Below are positions 12,584 through 24,411 of a stretch of 64,000 bases of DNA, piece after piece. The translations under genes were made by a program, and so were the position numbers. Source of the DNA: Xanthostigma xanthostigma (taxonomy: Eukaryota > Arthropoda > Insecta > Raphidioptera > Raphidiidae); NCBI GenBank assembly GCA_963575645.1, contig OY754469.1:10930001-10994000 (forward strand), read 5' to 3'. How positions within the stretch are numbered: position 1 is the first letter of the stretch; each line of letters starts with the position of its first letter. The notes under the pieces are model-generated. The model did not search any database. It was not told where the DNA came from and saw only the letters and a program-made list of their open reading frames with translations.

Positions 12584-12712
12584 GATTCATTGCATTTAAA
12601 TACAACAATATGAACACTTTTATTGCATTTAAATACAACAATATGAACACTTTTATTGCATTTAAATACAACAATATGAACACTTTTATTGCATTTAAAT
12701 ACAACAATATAA
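12584..12712. repeat. 33-bp minisatellite, about four units
   Basis: The unit ttgcatttaaatacaacaat + atgaacacttt + ta repeats head to tail. It gives an 11-aa periodic open frame on the minus strand, which is a repeat artefact. Confidence 0.9.
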
Positions 12713-12784
12713 AAAATGCACATATGTTTATTTTGGAGGAAAAATAAAAATAATGTCTCACACTTTGGAAAAAGACGTGAAATC

Positions 12785-13332
12785 TTAAAAAAAAACTTCG
12801 GAGAAGTAAAAACTTCGTTCTGTCCTAAATTCAAAAACTTGAGGCGACTGAATCTTAAGATTATAACTTAAAAAAAAAGAATTTCGAGGCAGACAAGAAA
12901 TTGAAATCAAGCTCGAAATTCTGTGCGTAAGACGTCGAAAAAAAATGAATTTCGAGGCAGACAAGGAATTGAAATCCAACCTTGAAATTCTGTGCTTATA
13001 AAAGCTACAAGAGCAACAGCAAAAAAAAGTGCACAGACGGCGTTTTTTTAGTGATAACTAAAGGAGTTATGCGAACACCGTCTTTGCATTTTTTTTGCTG
13101 TTGCTCTTGTAGCTTTTATAAGCACAGAATTTCAAGGTTGGATTTCAATTCCTTGTCTGCCTCGAAATTCATTTTTTTTCGACGTCTTACGCACAGAATT
13201 TCGAGCTTGATTTCAATTTCTTGTCTGCCTCGAAATTCTTTTTTTTTTAGTTATAATCTTAAGATTCAGTCGCCTCAAGTTTTTGAATTTAGGACAGAAC
13301 GAAGTTTTTACTTCTCCGAAGTTTTTTTTTAA
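12785..13332. repeat. Near-perfect 548-bp inverted repeat (long hairpin)
   Basis: The arms (12785-13044 and 13074-13332) are almost exact reverse complements around a loop of about 30 bases. Both arms encode the same shadow peptide (FEFRTERSFYFSEVFF at the outer end). The inner arm carries gctacaagagcaacagc. No flanking target duplication was seen. RNA from either strand would fold into about 260 bp of duplex. It could be a foldback transposon or a source of hairpin siRNA. Confidence 0.92.
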
Positions 13333-13487
13333 TATATATTATAAACGTGCGAACTTTCGCTGTAGAGACCTAGGGCCAAACATTTATTTAATCAAAAGTC
13401 TGCCAATAGTAGGTTAAATGTAATCTTAAATTAATATTATAAAGAGGCCATTAATTAACTAAACATGTTTTATAAACAAATGATTTT

Positions 13488-13698
13488 TTGACGTGATAAC
13501 GTCTTATAAATTGATGAAACACCAGCTGCACGCACGAAAAAATGTAACGTTCCGTTCCGCCGTAACGTTCTGCCTGACCCTGTGCTTACAAGCGAGAGCG
13601 CAGTAATGTAGGTATTATTAAATATGATATTCGAGCGTAATACGTTATCATGTAAAACTATCGTCCGTAAACCGACTTTACAGACAACCAATTTTTTT
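13488..13698 (-). mobile_element. MITE family M1, copy 3
   Basis: It starts GACGTGATAACGTCTTATAA and ends ACCGACTTTACAGACAACCA like the pair at 2163-2731, but is shorter and lacks the expanded 17-bp units. Confidence 0.75.
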
Positions 13699-14992
13699 TT
13701 ATAACATATGGGTGACGTTTGACGGTTTACTTTTGGGGACACCCTGTTTGAAGTTAGGAGCTCTACAGACCTGGGTTAAAGTGGCATTTAAAACAACTAA
13801 GAAAACAATGTATATGAATATGTGTAAGTTTCAACAAGAGAACAACATATTCAAACAACTATAGCAGAAAGAAAATCCACGAGATTTTGAGAGATTAAAC
13901 AATGGTAAATCATTATCATTCCATTGTTTGTGCTACGTATGACTAGAATATTAAATGTTAATGTAAATTTTTCTTACGATATAGTGCGTATTACTTAATT
14001 TAATGACTTTCAAGTACTTGTTAGGATACACCCGTTGTTACATCGCTGTATATAAGGAAAAAAAAGACGGGTTGCACACTCCGGGAAAGCCGGCAGAAGT
14101 GAAAACTTGAATATTAACGTCTTACGAATTTTCGATCAAAATGGTTTGTATCATAGATTGCATTTTTATGTACGATATTTCAACGCTAGATGTCTAACGT
14201 TGTATAAATAAAAGTTTTCGTCTTACGAATTTTCGATCAGGACACGTGACCCTGACGATCTGACGCGAGTTTAACATTTTTTACCCATTACAAAAAAAGT
14301 GTACAACGCCGCTAAAGAAGTTTTCACTTCAAAAATATTTCTCAAACAATATCACCGTCCGGATACGAACCCCGAATATTTCCACTCTTTCCGCCGCGAG
14401 AGTGGAAAGTTCGGGGTATAAATATTTCGCATTAGAAATACGTTTCTGAAATTTTCTCATCACTACCAAAAAGGACCTTGTAAATCCAGTATCATTTACA
14501 CAAGATTCAGAATGTAGATTGTATATATATTCTCATTTTAATGATTACCGAACTCATCAATATACATATTTATGATCTGTCTATACCTATATTTATAGTT
14601 TATCGGATATGCAGATGCAATATTAATGCTGTACAATAATTCAACGGCATGGAAATCAAATAATAAATAAAATTCAATCTTATATACACAATTGCTGACC
14701 ACGTTTTACTTATTAATCATTCGATTTTCCTGCTGTTACATGCCTGCATACACACATTATAGGTAAATAATTTAATCCAGATTGTACTACAATTTACGAA
14801 ATGACGAAAAAGTTCTAAATAGTATAAATTTGATAATTTATTTAAGATAGTCATTTAGTGGCCCTTGCTCAATACTATTTATACAATAACAAGCCTTTAT
14901 TCTCTGCGGTTTTTATAAATATGGTACCAATCGGTAAATATTTGGAAAAATTGTTCAAATCGGTTAACCCATGAAAAAGTTATGGCTGAATA
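13699..14992. other. Intergenic DNA with small repeats and one hairpin
   Basis: A direct repeat cgtcttacgaattttcgatc occurs at about 14120 and 14219, 100 bp apart. At 14369-14418 a stem of CCCCGAA-tatTTCCACTCT pairs with AGAGTGGAAAgTTCGGGG. No gene was recognised. Confidence 0.5.
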
Positions 14993-15569
14993 TACAGTAT
15001 GTAAACACGTAAGGTGCACATAAGGAAATTAGCATTAGGAAAAATACTTGGATCAGAGTTAGCCATGACTGCATTAATTGTTATTTCTATTGAATTATCG
15101 TGGTAATCTTGAAGATTTCTATTTTATTTTGATTTATTTTTATTTTACTTGGCCTTTTTAATAATAAAAAGGCTATTATAAATCATTTTTTAATTTTTTT
15201 GTACAAAAATAAAACAAAAACAACAACTCCATCTGTTTGGAAACATTTCATTCAAAAATTGTCTGACTGGTATGACGTATGCGCGTTGGTAAATTAGTGA
15301 CCCAATGTCTTTAGATTCAACACGAATAGGCGGAGATATTTGATCTCGCACCATATTTAAGTATTTTTGGGAATTTAATGTCCCATTAATAAAAAAAGTC
15401 CGATCATGTTGTAATCATTTAAATATTTCCTTCGGTAGTATGCACATTCATTTTGCAAAAGAATATTATCTGTCAAATTGAAAAACAAGATTTCAAGGCT
15501 CACTCTAATCCAGTCATTTTTTCCCAATGTTAATTTCCCTATGTGCATCTTACGTGTTTACATACTGTA
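14993..15569 (-). mobile_element. mariner-like element relic with transposase fragment
   Basis: Termini are long inverted repeats: CAGTATGTAAACACGTAAGG on the left and its near complement ending CTTACGTGTTTACATACTG on the right, flanked by TA. On the minus strand, 15195-15405 translates to a degenerate transposase piece with TFFINGTLNSQKYLNMVRDQ and, further on, PVRQFLNEMFPNRWS, typical of mariner catalytic-domain text. The middle of the catalytic domain (QQDGAP region) is corrupted and the rest is deleted. Element length is about 577 bp against 1.3 kb for a full mariner. Confidence 0.8.
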
Positions 15570-16065
15570 GATAAAAAACCATACGCGTCGAATATAGAAC
15601 CTCTTCTTTTTCAAGTCTGTTAAAAACTGAGCGATGTGTTACTTTTCATTGAAGTTTACAATACGACAGGTAACTGTGATTATAAATTTAAAAATGTTTT
15701 GAATTCTTTCGAAATTTGTCTATTTCTCTTAGGAAATCATAAAAAACGCTAGTCAAGATGGTCTTGATGAGAGATAATAAGAAAAAGACCTATAGATACA
15801 TTGAATTAATTAAGAAAGACTAAATAAAGAGAAAATTTTATATATGGAAAGTTCCTTTCATAACAACCTCTTTATTCAACATGCATTAAGTTTTTAAATT
15901 AAAATATAGGTACTATATAGTTTTCAACAACAAACTCTTCTATTCATGCTTTTGTTTGGCTACTAAGAGTTATATTCTAGTGGTTTAAGAAATTTTAATT
16001 AAAATATTAGAGAGCCCAAAAACTGAGAAACGTTCTTATAAATAACATAGCAAGCAGATGAAATT
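15570..16065. other. Intergenic DNA, repeat motif at 15.58-15.63 kb
   Basis: The phrase ATACGCGTCGAATATAGAAC-CTCTTC resembles the motifs at 12.26 and 56.36 kb. The mariner relic seems to have inserted next to this older repeat. Nothing else recognised. Confidence 0.4.
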
Positions 16066-17056
16066 GCCGTGTCGACATTCCTTTGCCTCTATAATACGAG
16101 TGATTATTCGTTTTTCAGAGGTAAGATTGATACCACAATAATTACACTTGCAACCAATTCAATTGCTGAAATGGAATACAAGGCAAACAATGTTTTAAAA
16201 GAATTTTCAAAATGGTGCTGGCAAAATAGCCTTGTTCTAAACGAAAAAAAGACAAAGTGCGTATATTTCAATAAAGTAAAACCAACCCCTACCATAGACA
16301 TTGAACTAAATAGCAATAAAATATTATTTTCAAATGAAGCAAAGTTTCTAGGTATTGTTATAGATAGTAAACTAAACTGGCATTTGCACGTAGATACAGT
16401 GTGTAAAAGACTAAATCAATCTTTTTATTTAATAAAATCACTTTCTAATTATCTAAATTAAGAGCAAATAATAAATCTATATTATAGAACGGTCTATTGT
16501 CACTTAAACTACAATGTAGTTGCGTGGGGTCACTCTGCACATGTTGAAAAGATTTTCATTATACAAAAAAGGATATTACGTGTAATGTTTAAATTGGGAT
16601 TTAGAGAAACCTGCAGGCCTGTCTTTGAGCAGAAAAAGATCTTAACGATATACGGTATCTACTTATACAAATTATTATCATATGTTAAAACAAATATAAA
16701 AAACTACAAAACAGTGTCACAAAAACATTCTTATATCACCCGCCAGAGCAAATTACTATATAAACCGAATTTTTCAAAAACGTTTTGCTGTAAGTCCCCA
16801 TCAATTGCAGGTGTTGATATATATAATACATTGCCGGAAAGACTTAAAAATATAACAGAAATAAAATCATTTAAAAAAGAATTAAAAAACATGCTTGTTA
16901 AAAAACCGGTGTATAAATTGCAAGGATATATTTTTAGTGAGTTTTAATTATTTATAGTTATTTTAGCACTTTATATTTTATTCATTGAATATGACGTTTT
17001 GTATCTATATTGTATATATAGCTTCACAAATAAATTGTCTATCTATCTATCTATAT
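16066..17056 (+). pseudogene. 5'-truncated non-LTR retrotransposon (LINE) 3' end
   Basis: The frame 16069-16947 encodes the segment downstream of the reverse transcriptase active site: EFSKWCWQNSLVLNEKKT, FLGIVIDSKLNWHLHVD, then YCHLNYNVVAWG and IIQKRILRVMF. One in-frame TAA at 16459-16461 interrupts it; reading through keeps the frame. The YADD motif is missing or mutated at the 5' break. The 3' end is a (TATC)n tail at about 17037-17053, the usual end of CR1/Jockey-group LINEs. A dead-on-arrival copy with few later changes. Confidence 0.85.
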
Positions 17057-17804
17057 TCAGAACGACATGAAACGTCCAGAAATTTCGATCCGACCTCTAG
17101 GTTCCGCCATCCGATCGACGCCAAGTATGATATGTGCCCTATGGCAAATACAGTGACAAACAGACAATAATATAAAACTATACAGATCAAGACGTGTGAA
17201 ATGAGCTTAAACGAAATGAATTAAATGAAGTATACTGCGGGACAGAGGCTTTAGATCTTACAGATTCACTTCTCTCTTCATACAAACAACTTTGAGAATA
17301 GTTAAACAGAGAACTTAACATTGTTTCTTAACTCTCCCGTTGGCGTGTGGCACAGATTGCACGGGTCTCTCTATATCCCTGCTGCGCTCAGGATCATCTC
17401 TGTCACATTTACCATGTGCACATTGTATTCCGCATACAGTGCTACCCAAAAGTAATATCTTCCTCCGTGCTCTATTTTGCAGAAAGCCGATCTAAATAAC
17501 ACGTTATAACTTGTCGGTCAGGAATTGCACGGTGTACATCGGGGGCACCTGATGATAACGTTTCATGTGCTGCTTCAGAGTGCAGAACAACGCTATATAC
17601 TGAACACACACACGAGTTTTGTGGTCTGCCAGTGGCTGTTCAATTTTAGCGTTGATTTTTATTTCATAACTTTGAATATTGGTGAAATTCGGAAAATATA
17701 CTTCATTCTACAATTATGGAGCTCCTATGATTTTGGTTGTTCTGCAGCTTTGCAGCGTTCAGCGCAATGCAATCCATTTCTTTCTATATGCACTCGTTTT
17801 GTCA
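17057..17804. other. Intergenic DNA, no recognised feature
   Basis: The base composition is less AT-rich than the surroundings, but I recognise no exon, RNA or transposon end. A 111-codon frame at 17525-17860 runs into the next palindrome. Confidence 0.4.
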
Positions 17805-18470
17805 TAGTCCGGGAGGTGGTGTCAAAATTTATCAGTGATTTATCTCCGACTCAAATGTAATTGATTGAAGAGTTTAACCATTACTCTGTTCGAAATCGAA
17901 AGTCAGTCAGGCGGGTGTGGGCGTGGGAGGCTGTGGAACTCGTCGGAAAAACTGCTGATGAAAATGTGTTAGATTGTAAATAATTGATGATTAAACGTGA
18001 AAATACTTGTCAGTCACTTTCCCGACGGGGGAAACATCGTCAGTCAGAGGTTTGAAGCCTTTAAAAGAATATCAATTGCTCAGTGTTTGAATTTAAAATC
18101 GATATTTTCAGAACGAATAGTAGGAATAGAATGTTTCAGTTCCTACTATTCGTTCTAAAAATATCGATTTTAAACTCAAACACTGAGCAATTGATATTCT
18201 TTTAATTCCCCCGTCGGGAAAGTGACTGACGAGTATTTTTTCACGTTTAATCATCAATTATTTACAATCTAACAAATTTTCATCAGCAGATTTATCACTT
18301 TTTTTCATAGTTTTTCCGACGAGTTTCACAGCCTCCCACGCCCACACCCACCGCGGTCGCGCTGACTGACTTTCGATTTCGAACAGAGTAATGGTTAAAC
18401 TCTTCAATCAATTACATTTGAGTCGGAGATAAATCACTGATAAATTTTGACACCACCTTCCGGACTATCA
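17805..18470. repeat. 666-bp imperfect inverted repeat (foldback)
   Basis: The left arm runs from ATAGTCCGGGAGGTGGTGTC to the centre near 18128 and the right arm returns to GACACCACCTTCCGGACTAT at 18470. The arms share long exact blocks (ctgagcaattgatattcttt; cgttctgaaaatatcgattt) but differ by two indels of about 20-30 bp. The centre is tagtaggaatagaatgtttc. No coding. Probably a foldback element or a rearranged duplication. Confidence 0.88.
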
Positions 18471-19480
18471 TATTACGGCCCGCTACATTACGGTACCGCT
18501 ATCCAGAATCAAGGAGTGTTTTGGACACTGCACGGGACATATTTAAAAATAGGAACGGATACTTTTGACGCACCTGTCTAGACAGAACACATTGTACAAA
18601 CAATAGGGTATTACTATCTGGCAAAACACAATGTCGCTATATCTAGATTCTCTAATCAACTTTAACAATATTATCTACACAAACACGGCCATTGACATGT
18701 GACTAACATCTTAAAACAAATTAACTGCCCTTTCAACACGAACGGAGGATCCTGCAGCAAAAACACAATACCGGTGTACAGTCAAAGCTGTAAGTCTACA
18801 TATTGTATTATACACTATAATCTCTTATCTTTGCATCCTCGACTGTGTGTTTGTGAGCCATGCATATAGCGTTATTTCTACTGTCAAAGCATTATATGCA
18901 CTCTACACGCATGCGCAGTGAGTACTGTGTGTATACGTATAGCATATTCTCTAGCCCTGAAATTATAAAACCGTCAACTAGAACTTAAGAAGTTTCACTT
19001 CCAGCGTGCGAGAGTCACGCATACTTTTTTTCTGTATTATTTCCTTAAATAAATTTTAAAATAGAGCTTAAGTTTAATGAAAGCAAGTTTTTTTTTGAGA
19101 TAAGTGCAAATGCTTTCGAAGTCTAGACTACAAAAAAATTCCAGCTGTTTTTGACAGTCTTACGGATTAATCAATCTTTGCTATGCAAAATCTAAAATCC
19201 TATTCAATTAACTTTAAGCTACTGTGTACAGCGCTTTCTTGCTGCTATATGAATAACTGTGTACATTTCTTCACGATCGTTGGTAACCCTCCGCCAACTA
19301 TGAAATGCAACATAGCATTTGACTATGACTACTAAGCTAAGAATGTCGTGGAATATTGGGTCCATAGCTGGATATAATTCATCATCTAAATTTTATAAAA
19401 TTTAGTTGTTAAATTATTATCATTATCAATAAAAAAGGGGAATTATAGAACGGTCGAATAAAAAAAATAATTTGGTGACT
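18471..19480. other. Intergenic DNA, no recognised feature
   Basis: Nothing supported. Motif agaagtttcacttccag near 18989 resembles short phrases at 14.1 and 14.3 kb. Confidence 0.4.
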
Positions 19481-20350
19481 GATGATGACATACTGTTTTA
19501 ATAACTTGAGATATTAAAATAATAGTTGAGTGACTAAATTACTAAGTGAGCGACTAGAATGCCTTCGGTAATTTTGAAGCAGATATCTTCTTTTGTTTTT
19601 ACTTTTTATTTTTTTTTTCACTTTGAGACTACAATTTAAAACTCACATTTTCATGAAGATTGAAAACCACCGCTTTTTTGATAAAGGGGTATGCGGATTG
19701 TCTCTCAGTGAAACGCGATGGGGCAAAGGTAGAGTTTTTAAAAAAATAATTCCGGGGTGAACGATAAACGGGTATGCGAATTGTAATTCCGGGGTGAACT
19801 ATAAAAGGGTATGCGAATTGTCTTGCAGTGAAACGGGAAGGGGCAAATGTGGAGTTTTTAAAAAAACAATTCCGGGGTGAACGATAACGGGGTATGCGAA
19901 TTAAATAGTTAATTGTTTGAATAGAACTGCGTTTCTAAAAATTGTATATTTAATTGACAGTCAATTAAATATATATTTTTTAGAAAACGCAGTTTTATTC
20001 AAACAATTAACTATTAACAAAGGGCCGCTCAGAATAAATAAATCATTTGCCAAATTTTGAAAAAATTACAGGACGTAACGTTGACACTCAAACAAATATT
20101 AGGTCGCTCAGATATTATGAAGTTTCCCATTTTGTAATTTAAGTAACTCGAATGGATGTCTGAAAGTTGCTGTTCTGTTGATTTCTCGTCACGCGCAGTC
20201 AGTCGCTCACTTAGTAATTTAGTCGCTCACTTAGTAATTTAGTCACCCAACTATTATTTTCTCGTCACGCGCAGTCAGTCGCTCACTTAGTAATACAGTA
20301 ACCCAAATTGATTATTTTTGTCACCCAAAATTGTAATTTACAGTCACTCG
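19481..20350. repeat. Composite foldback locus with tandem GGGGTGAACGATAAACGGGT units
   Basis: The left side has ttgagtgactaaattactaa and the right side has several complements (ttagtaatttagtcacccaa, gtcgctcacttagtaattta). Between them, 19685-19903 holds imperfect units of attccggggtgaacgataaa + cgggtatgcgaattgta, also found inverted at 59692-59900. At 19903-20015 a 113-bp palindrome (aatagttaattgtttgaata...) is centred on gacagtc. No gene. Confidence 0.75.
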
Positions 20351-22080
20351 TTTAAAGACGTAGTCTGGTGTTCGGGTTTTGAAAAAACGAATTTATTTTT
20401 TTTACATTTTTAGTAAGTATAATATATTGAGAAAATACTGTAAAAATTTTAGACCGAAATATTAAATATTTACAAAGCTATAGCATGTAGTCGAGAGCAG
20501 CAACGGTCTTACGGTAAGACTCTTACCTGCTCTTACCTGTCAATTGTTATCACGTTACCCTTATACTCTCGTAGAGTAGAGCAAACAAATTAGCAGAAAA
20601 CGATGCCTTTGAAGAAACGGAAGGTTTACTATACACCAGGCATAGCTGATTAGTGTAAATATTCATTTTTATTTTTTTGTACGAAATCAGAAATTAAAAC
20701 TTTAAACGCGTTTTTCTCAAAACTACGTTTTTCTAAGCGGCGCGGGTGATTGAAACAATTGTATACAACCGATTGCTTTCAGTTTTGCACAGGGTATTCT
20801 ACACAACAATAGCTCCGTCCGGTACTAGAATTACTTAATTATAAAAATTATTTCTATTTTTTTAATCGATTTTCAACGAAAAAATCACGATTTTCTCGTT
20901 GTTTTTTTTCTAAAACCCGCCACTTTGTTATTTATCAATAAAAATGTTTATTTCTAGTACGGGATAGAGCCACAAGCCTACAAAACAATAACCAATTTAA
21001 TTTTTATAATTCAATTGACTCCAAGTGACGTTATCACCCGCGCTACCCATCTACCTCCATTTAAAGTTGTCTACTTTAGGTTAAAAAAACAATTATAAAA
21101 TGGCGTAAAAATAAGCAAAAAAAAATTTTTTTTGTTAGTTTACGATGTCAGTAAAAACATGTAACAAAATTGAAAACATCGTACATTATTTTGATATTAA
21201 AAAAAATTCTGAAATAACGGTTGAAAACGAGCTCCTCCACCACATGTATACCCGCTCTTCAACCATAGTATATCGTACTATACATGTGGTGGAGGAACGG
21301 GTACATATTTTGTGATATGAAAGTGGTGTTTATTATGTATAGACGCGCTATACTGCATAAGCGAACGTTAGTAGACCGCGCCAAAAACGTCACGCTCGTT
21401 CGTTGCGCCAACTTAGCAAGTATAGCCGCTTCGCTTCAATGACAGTGTCGTATTATGTCCCGCTTCAATTCGGACATTGTGCAGGGTGTAGTAGAATGTA
21501 GTTATAAACTGGTATGTTTACCAGATTCAACAAAACGCGCTTCTCATGTTGATAGTAGTATTGCTGCATCCAGAAGCGCGGCATGAGTTGTTACATTAGT
21601 TTTTAAACAGTTATTAGCATAAATAGAATTCCGCTTGCGCTCCGCTGCGCAGCATTAAATGTGACTTTTATGTTAAATAATAGGTTCACATATGTAATAA
21701 ACATGTATACTATGTATGCTTAGCGTCTGTTGTAACGGCTATTCAACCATTTTTGTTTTGATATTCATTTTTACATGCATTTGTTATGCATATATTATTT
21801 TATATTAAATATATAAAACCATTTGCCATAAAAGTTGCATTGGATGTGCAGTCGTTCCGTTTGCAGGCCGTCGCGTCCCTTGATGCCGATACTAAAAGTC
21901 GCGAAACTGTCGCAAATGTCGACTGTAAAAATCCCTCTTGGTCAACTGTCCAAGTTATATGTAACTGTCATCGTATTTTGATCTGAATACCTACTTGAAT
22001 AAAGACTCGTTTAGGCAAGGAAAGTTTCTCATTTGTTTGAAGCAAGGAATCGTAAGTGATTAAAAATTGAATTGTGTAAA
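20351..22080. other. Intergenic DNA with one miRNA-like hairpin
   Basis: I recognise no gene. A tiny frame at 20603 (MPLKKRKVYYTPGIAD then stop) might be the start of a decayed ORF but is too short to judge. At 21233-21296 a perfect 18-bp stem (tcctccaccacatgtata) closes a 28-base loop. Confidence 0.4.
21233..21296. other. Hairpin, 18-bp perfect stem
   Basis: TCCTCCACCACATGTATA (21233-21250) pairs with TATACATGTGGTGGAGGA (21279-21296). The size is near that of a pre-miRNA but the stem is shorter than usual (about 22 bp) and the loop is long. A function is not shown. Confidence 0.5.
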
Positions 22081-23461
22081 TAATAATAATAATAAATATT
22101 CTTTATTTGGGTACAGAACTGCAGCCGAAGCTGATTTCAATCTGCCCCATCGATAATAATAAATGTAGGGTCAAGTTGTAAACAGTGGCTCAGGCGGGTA
22201 CAGTGAATCATTGCTAAAAATGAAATAAGATTGATCTATAACGCCATTCTTTTCATAATATAACAATGTATATTTGACGTGAAGTTGTCTATAGTAAACG
22301 TCAGCCACGTGTGCTTGTCAGTTCAAGTGATACATGTAATTGTTTGTTTTTATGTGTCAAAACTTTTTTTAAGCTTCATCGTACTTTAGTCAATCGAGGG
22401 TACTACTTATTTGCATGTTTTTGTTTCATTGTAAACTGCATATATTTAGGTACATTTTAACGTAACAATTATAATCCAAACCTAAACTAAAGTTAAAATT
22501 TTTGACGTGAGATATCAAAATAGCCGGTCCAGTACACAGTGGTTCAAGTAGATTGAGTAGACAGTGAATCATGATCCACTCTGTATCTAACATTTTTTTT
22601 TATTTTAACAAAAAAAAGAAAACAAGTGAATCGGCTGCTGTGGCTATTATCACTACAAAATGATTACAATACTGCAAAAATTACAAATTTATTAATAATA
22701 ATGGAATTTTACTTATTAGATAGGTAAGTATGGTAAGTAACCTAACATTTTACTAATCAACCAGTTAATGTCTGCATTTTTATTTCATTTATTTGATAAA
22801 GCATCGATAAAACCCATTTTTAATTATAATGATTCCGTGTAATCCTACACGAGACACTCTGTACTCAAGGCTGAACCATTGTACCCATCTAGCAGTACCC
22901 AGTGAATCATTTTGTACTTAAAAAATAAATCTTTTATAAAACATTTTCCTTTGCAGATAATGAAAAAAAAAAATAATGAAAACTTAAAATAAAATAACCA
23001 CACAGATGTCATATTTTAGTTTTCTTGGTACCTCAAAATTTTATGATATAGCCAATAGAAAAAAAAGTGATCCACTGTTGACAACTTGACCCTACATATA
23101 AAATTTACAAAGAAAAGATTAGTAAAAAGTAGCGTAATAAATACAAAATAGTATAATTGGTACAAAGTAGCGTAATATAGGTAGGTATATATGCATATAA
23201 AATATAAGAAAAGCAAAATATTGTTAGTAGTTTTCGAGTATTAAGTCTTGAGTGGTCTTAACAAATGATTTGACACTTTTTAAACCTCTTATATTAGGGT
23301 CGACACTGTTCCATAATCTTGGCCCAATAACTGAAAAACTTGTTGCATCGATTTGCGTTTCACTCTTAGGAATATAAAGTTCAGTACTGTTTTTGGTGTC
23401 ATATGAGTGGAAACTAGACAACGGTATTAATAATTGACTTAAGAAATTACAATTTCTATTA
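22081..23461 (-). pseudogene. LINE 3' end fragment, split by a TIR element
   Basis: Minus frame 23224-23421 ends the typical LINE C-terminus: TSFSVIGPRLWNSVDPNIRG then LKSVKSFVKTTQDLILENY. The 3' UTR continues to an AATAAAGAATATT-type end with an (ATT)n tail at 22081-22096. A 933-bp inverted-terminal element sits in the UTR (22164-23096), and an M1 MITE cuts the 5' side at 23462. CR1-like by its 3' end. Confidence 0.8.
22164..23096. mobile_element. Non-autonomous TIR element inserted in the LINE
   Basis: Termini TGTAGGGTCAAGTTGTAAAC-AGTGGCTCA and the complement of TGTAGGGTCAAGTTGTCAAC-AGTGGATCA match at 27 of 29 positions. If the outer A/T pair is included, ATAA repeats on both sides, but this is weak in AT-rich DNA. 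Inside, the phrase CAGTGAATCA or CAGTGGATCA recurs at several places, which may be subterminal binding motifs. No transposase frame. Superfamily not assigned. Confidence 0.8.
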
Positions 23462-23463
23462 TA

Positions 23464-23706
23464 AAAAAATTGGTTGTCTGTAAAGTCGGTTTACGGACGA
23501 TAGTTTTACGTGTTAACGTATTCCGCTCGAATATCATATTTAATAATACATAACCTAAATTTTAGTAGCTGTCAAACTATATTTTTACCGACTCTCTATC
23601 GCTTATACTGCGCTCTCGCTTACACGCACAGGGTCAGGCGGAACGTTACACTTTTTCGTGCGTGCAGCTGGCGTTTCATCAATTTATAAGACGTTATCAA
23701 GTCAAA
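23464..23706 (+). mobile_element. MITE family M1, copy 4
   Basis: It starts ATTGGTTGTCTGTAAAGTCG and ends GACGTTATCAAGTC. The inner part has the shared block cctaaattttagtagctgtc and one cgtgcgtgcagctgg unit. Confidence 0.78.
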
Positions 23707-24077
23707 ATCGTATGAATCAAACTCAGTAAATGTACATATCTAGAATCCTTAAGATCTAGCTGTTTCAGTTCTTTTAAGTACGATGGATGCGTTCAGAACG
23801 TTTCGAATTATAACATATGGAAGAAGCGAGTACAAACATTTTACTGGAATAATAATGACTTTTGTCTTAAATGACATGTTAAAATGCTCGTCTGTAGAGA
23901 GTCGCAAATCGTAATCTGCACCAGCAACTGGCAAGATTCGCTCATAAACAGGCGACAATTGTCGTGTAGTCTTTTCGAAATGTCAATGTAAACAAAAGTA
24001 TGACGCAATTTTTTCCTTCCGAATTGCGCAAGTAGGGGCGATGCCCGGTGAGGGCAAAGCGACAAGAGAAGTTGTAG

Positions 24078-24411
24078 ACTGGGACACATCGAAAAATCTG
24101 CAATAGCCGAGCATATACGTTGACTCTAGACAACCATAAGATCCTTTTTGAAGAAACCAAAGTTATAGACAGAACATCGAGTTATTACCCACGCATATTA
24201 CAGAGAGGCCATAGAAATACACAAACACACAAATAATTTCAACCGCAAAGATGAAAGTTTGTATCTAAGTAAAACCTGGACTCCAGCACTGTGCAATACC
24301 AACCAATCACACGACCAATCACAGAAGAGCATACTACGACCGAGTAGAGAACACGAGCACGCTGACTATAAAAGGCGGAAGTATCACACTTGTCGACACA
24401 CTTACTTGTGA
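24078..24411 (+). pseudogene. Penelope-like element (PLE) C-terminal coding relic
   Basis: The first frame (24078-24194) reads GTHRKICNSRAY then NHKILFEETKVIDRTSSYYP. After a one-base frameshift near 24190 the second frame reads YYREAIEIHKHTNNFNRKDE then SLYLSKTWTPALC, and runs to TGA at 24409-24411. This order (TKVIDRT ... REAIEI.KH.NNFNR ... L.K.W.P) is the region at and after the GIY-YIG endonuclease in Penelope-like retroelement proteins. Upstream DNA (23707-24077) probably held the endonuclease but I cannot read it. The C-terminal tail overlaps a promoter-like block. Confidence 0.72.
24303..24374 (+). promoter_or_regulatory. Promoter-like block: two CCAATCA boxes and TATAAAAG
   Basis: CCAATCAC (24303) and CCAATCACAG (24315) are followed by TATAAAAG (24367-24374), the usual spacing of CCAAT and TATA elements. 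They lie inside the final codons of the Penelope-like frame. PLE copies are known to carry promoters in partial terminal repeats, so I infer a pLTR promoter. Confidence 0.45.

Noticed and set aside
12573..12834. Frames with 11-aa repeats (VVFKCNKSVHI)
   Set aside because: They follow exactly the 33-bp DNA minisatellite; no start context or domain.
12785..13332. Paired frames of 64 and 116 aa with the same sequence
   Set aside because: They come from the two arms of one inverted repeat and have no domain; treated as a hairpin.
19481..20350. CRISPR-like array from repeated units
   Set aside because: Units are imperfect, without unique equal-length spacers, and the DNA is insect; it is a tandem/foldback repeat.
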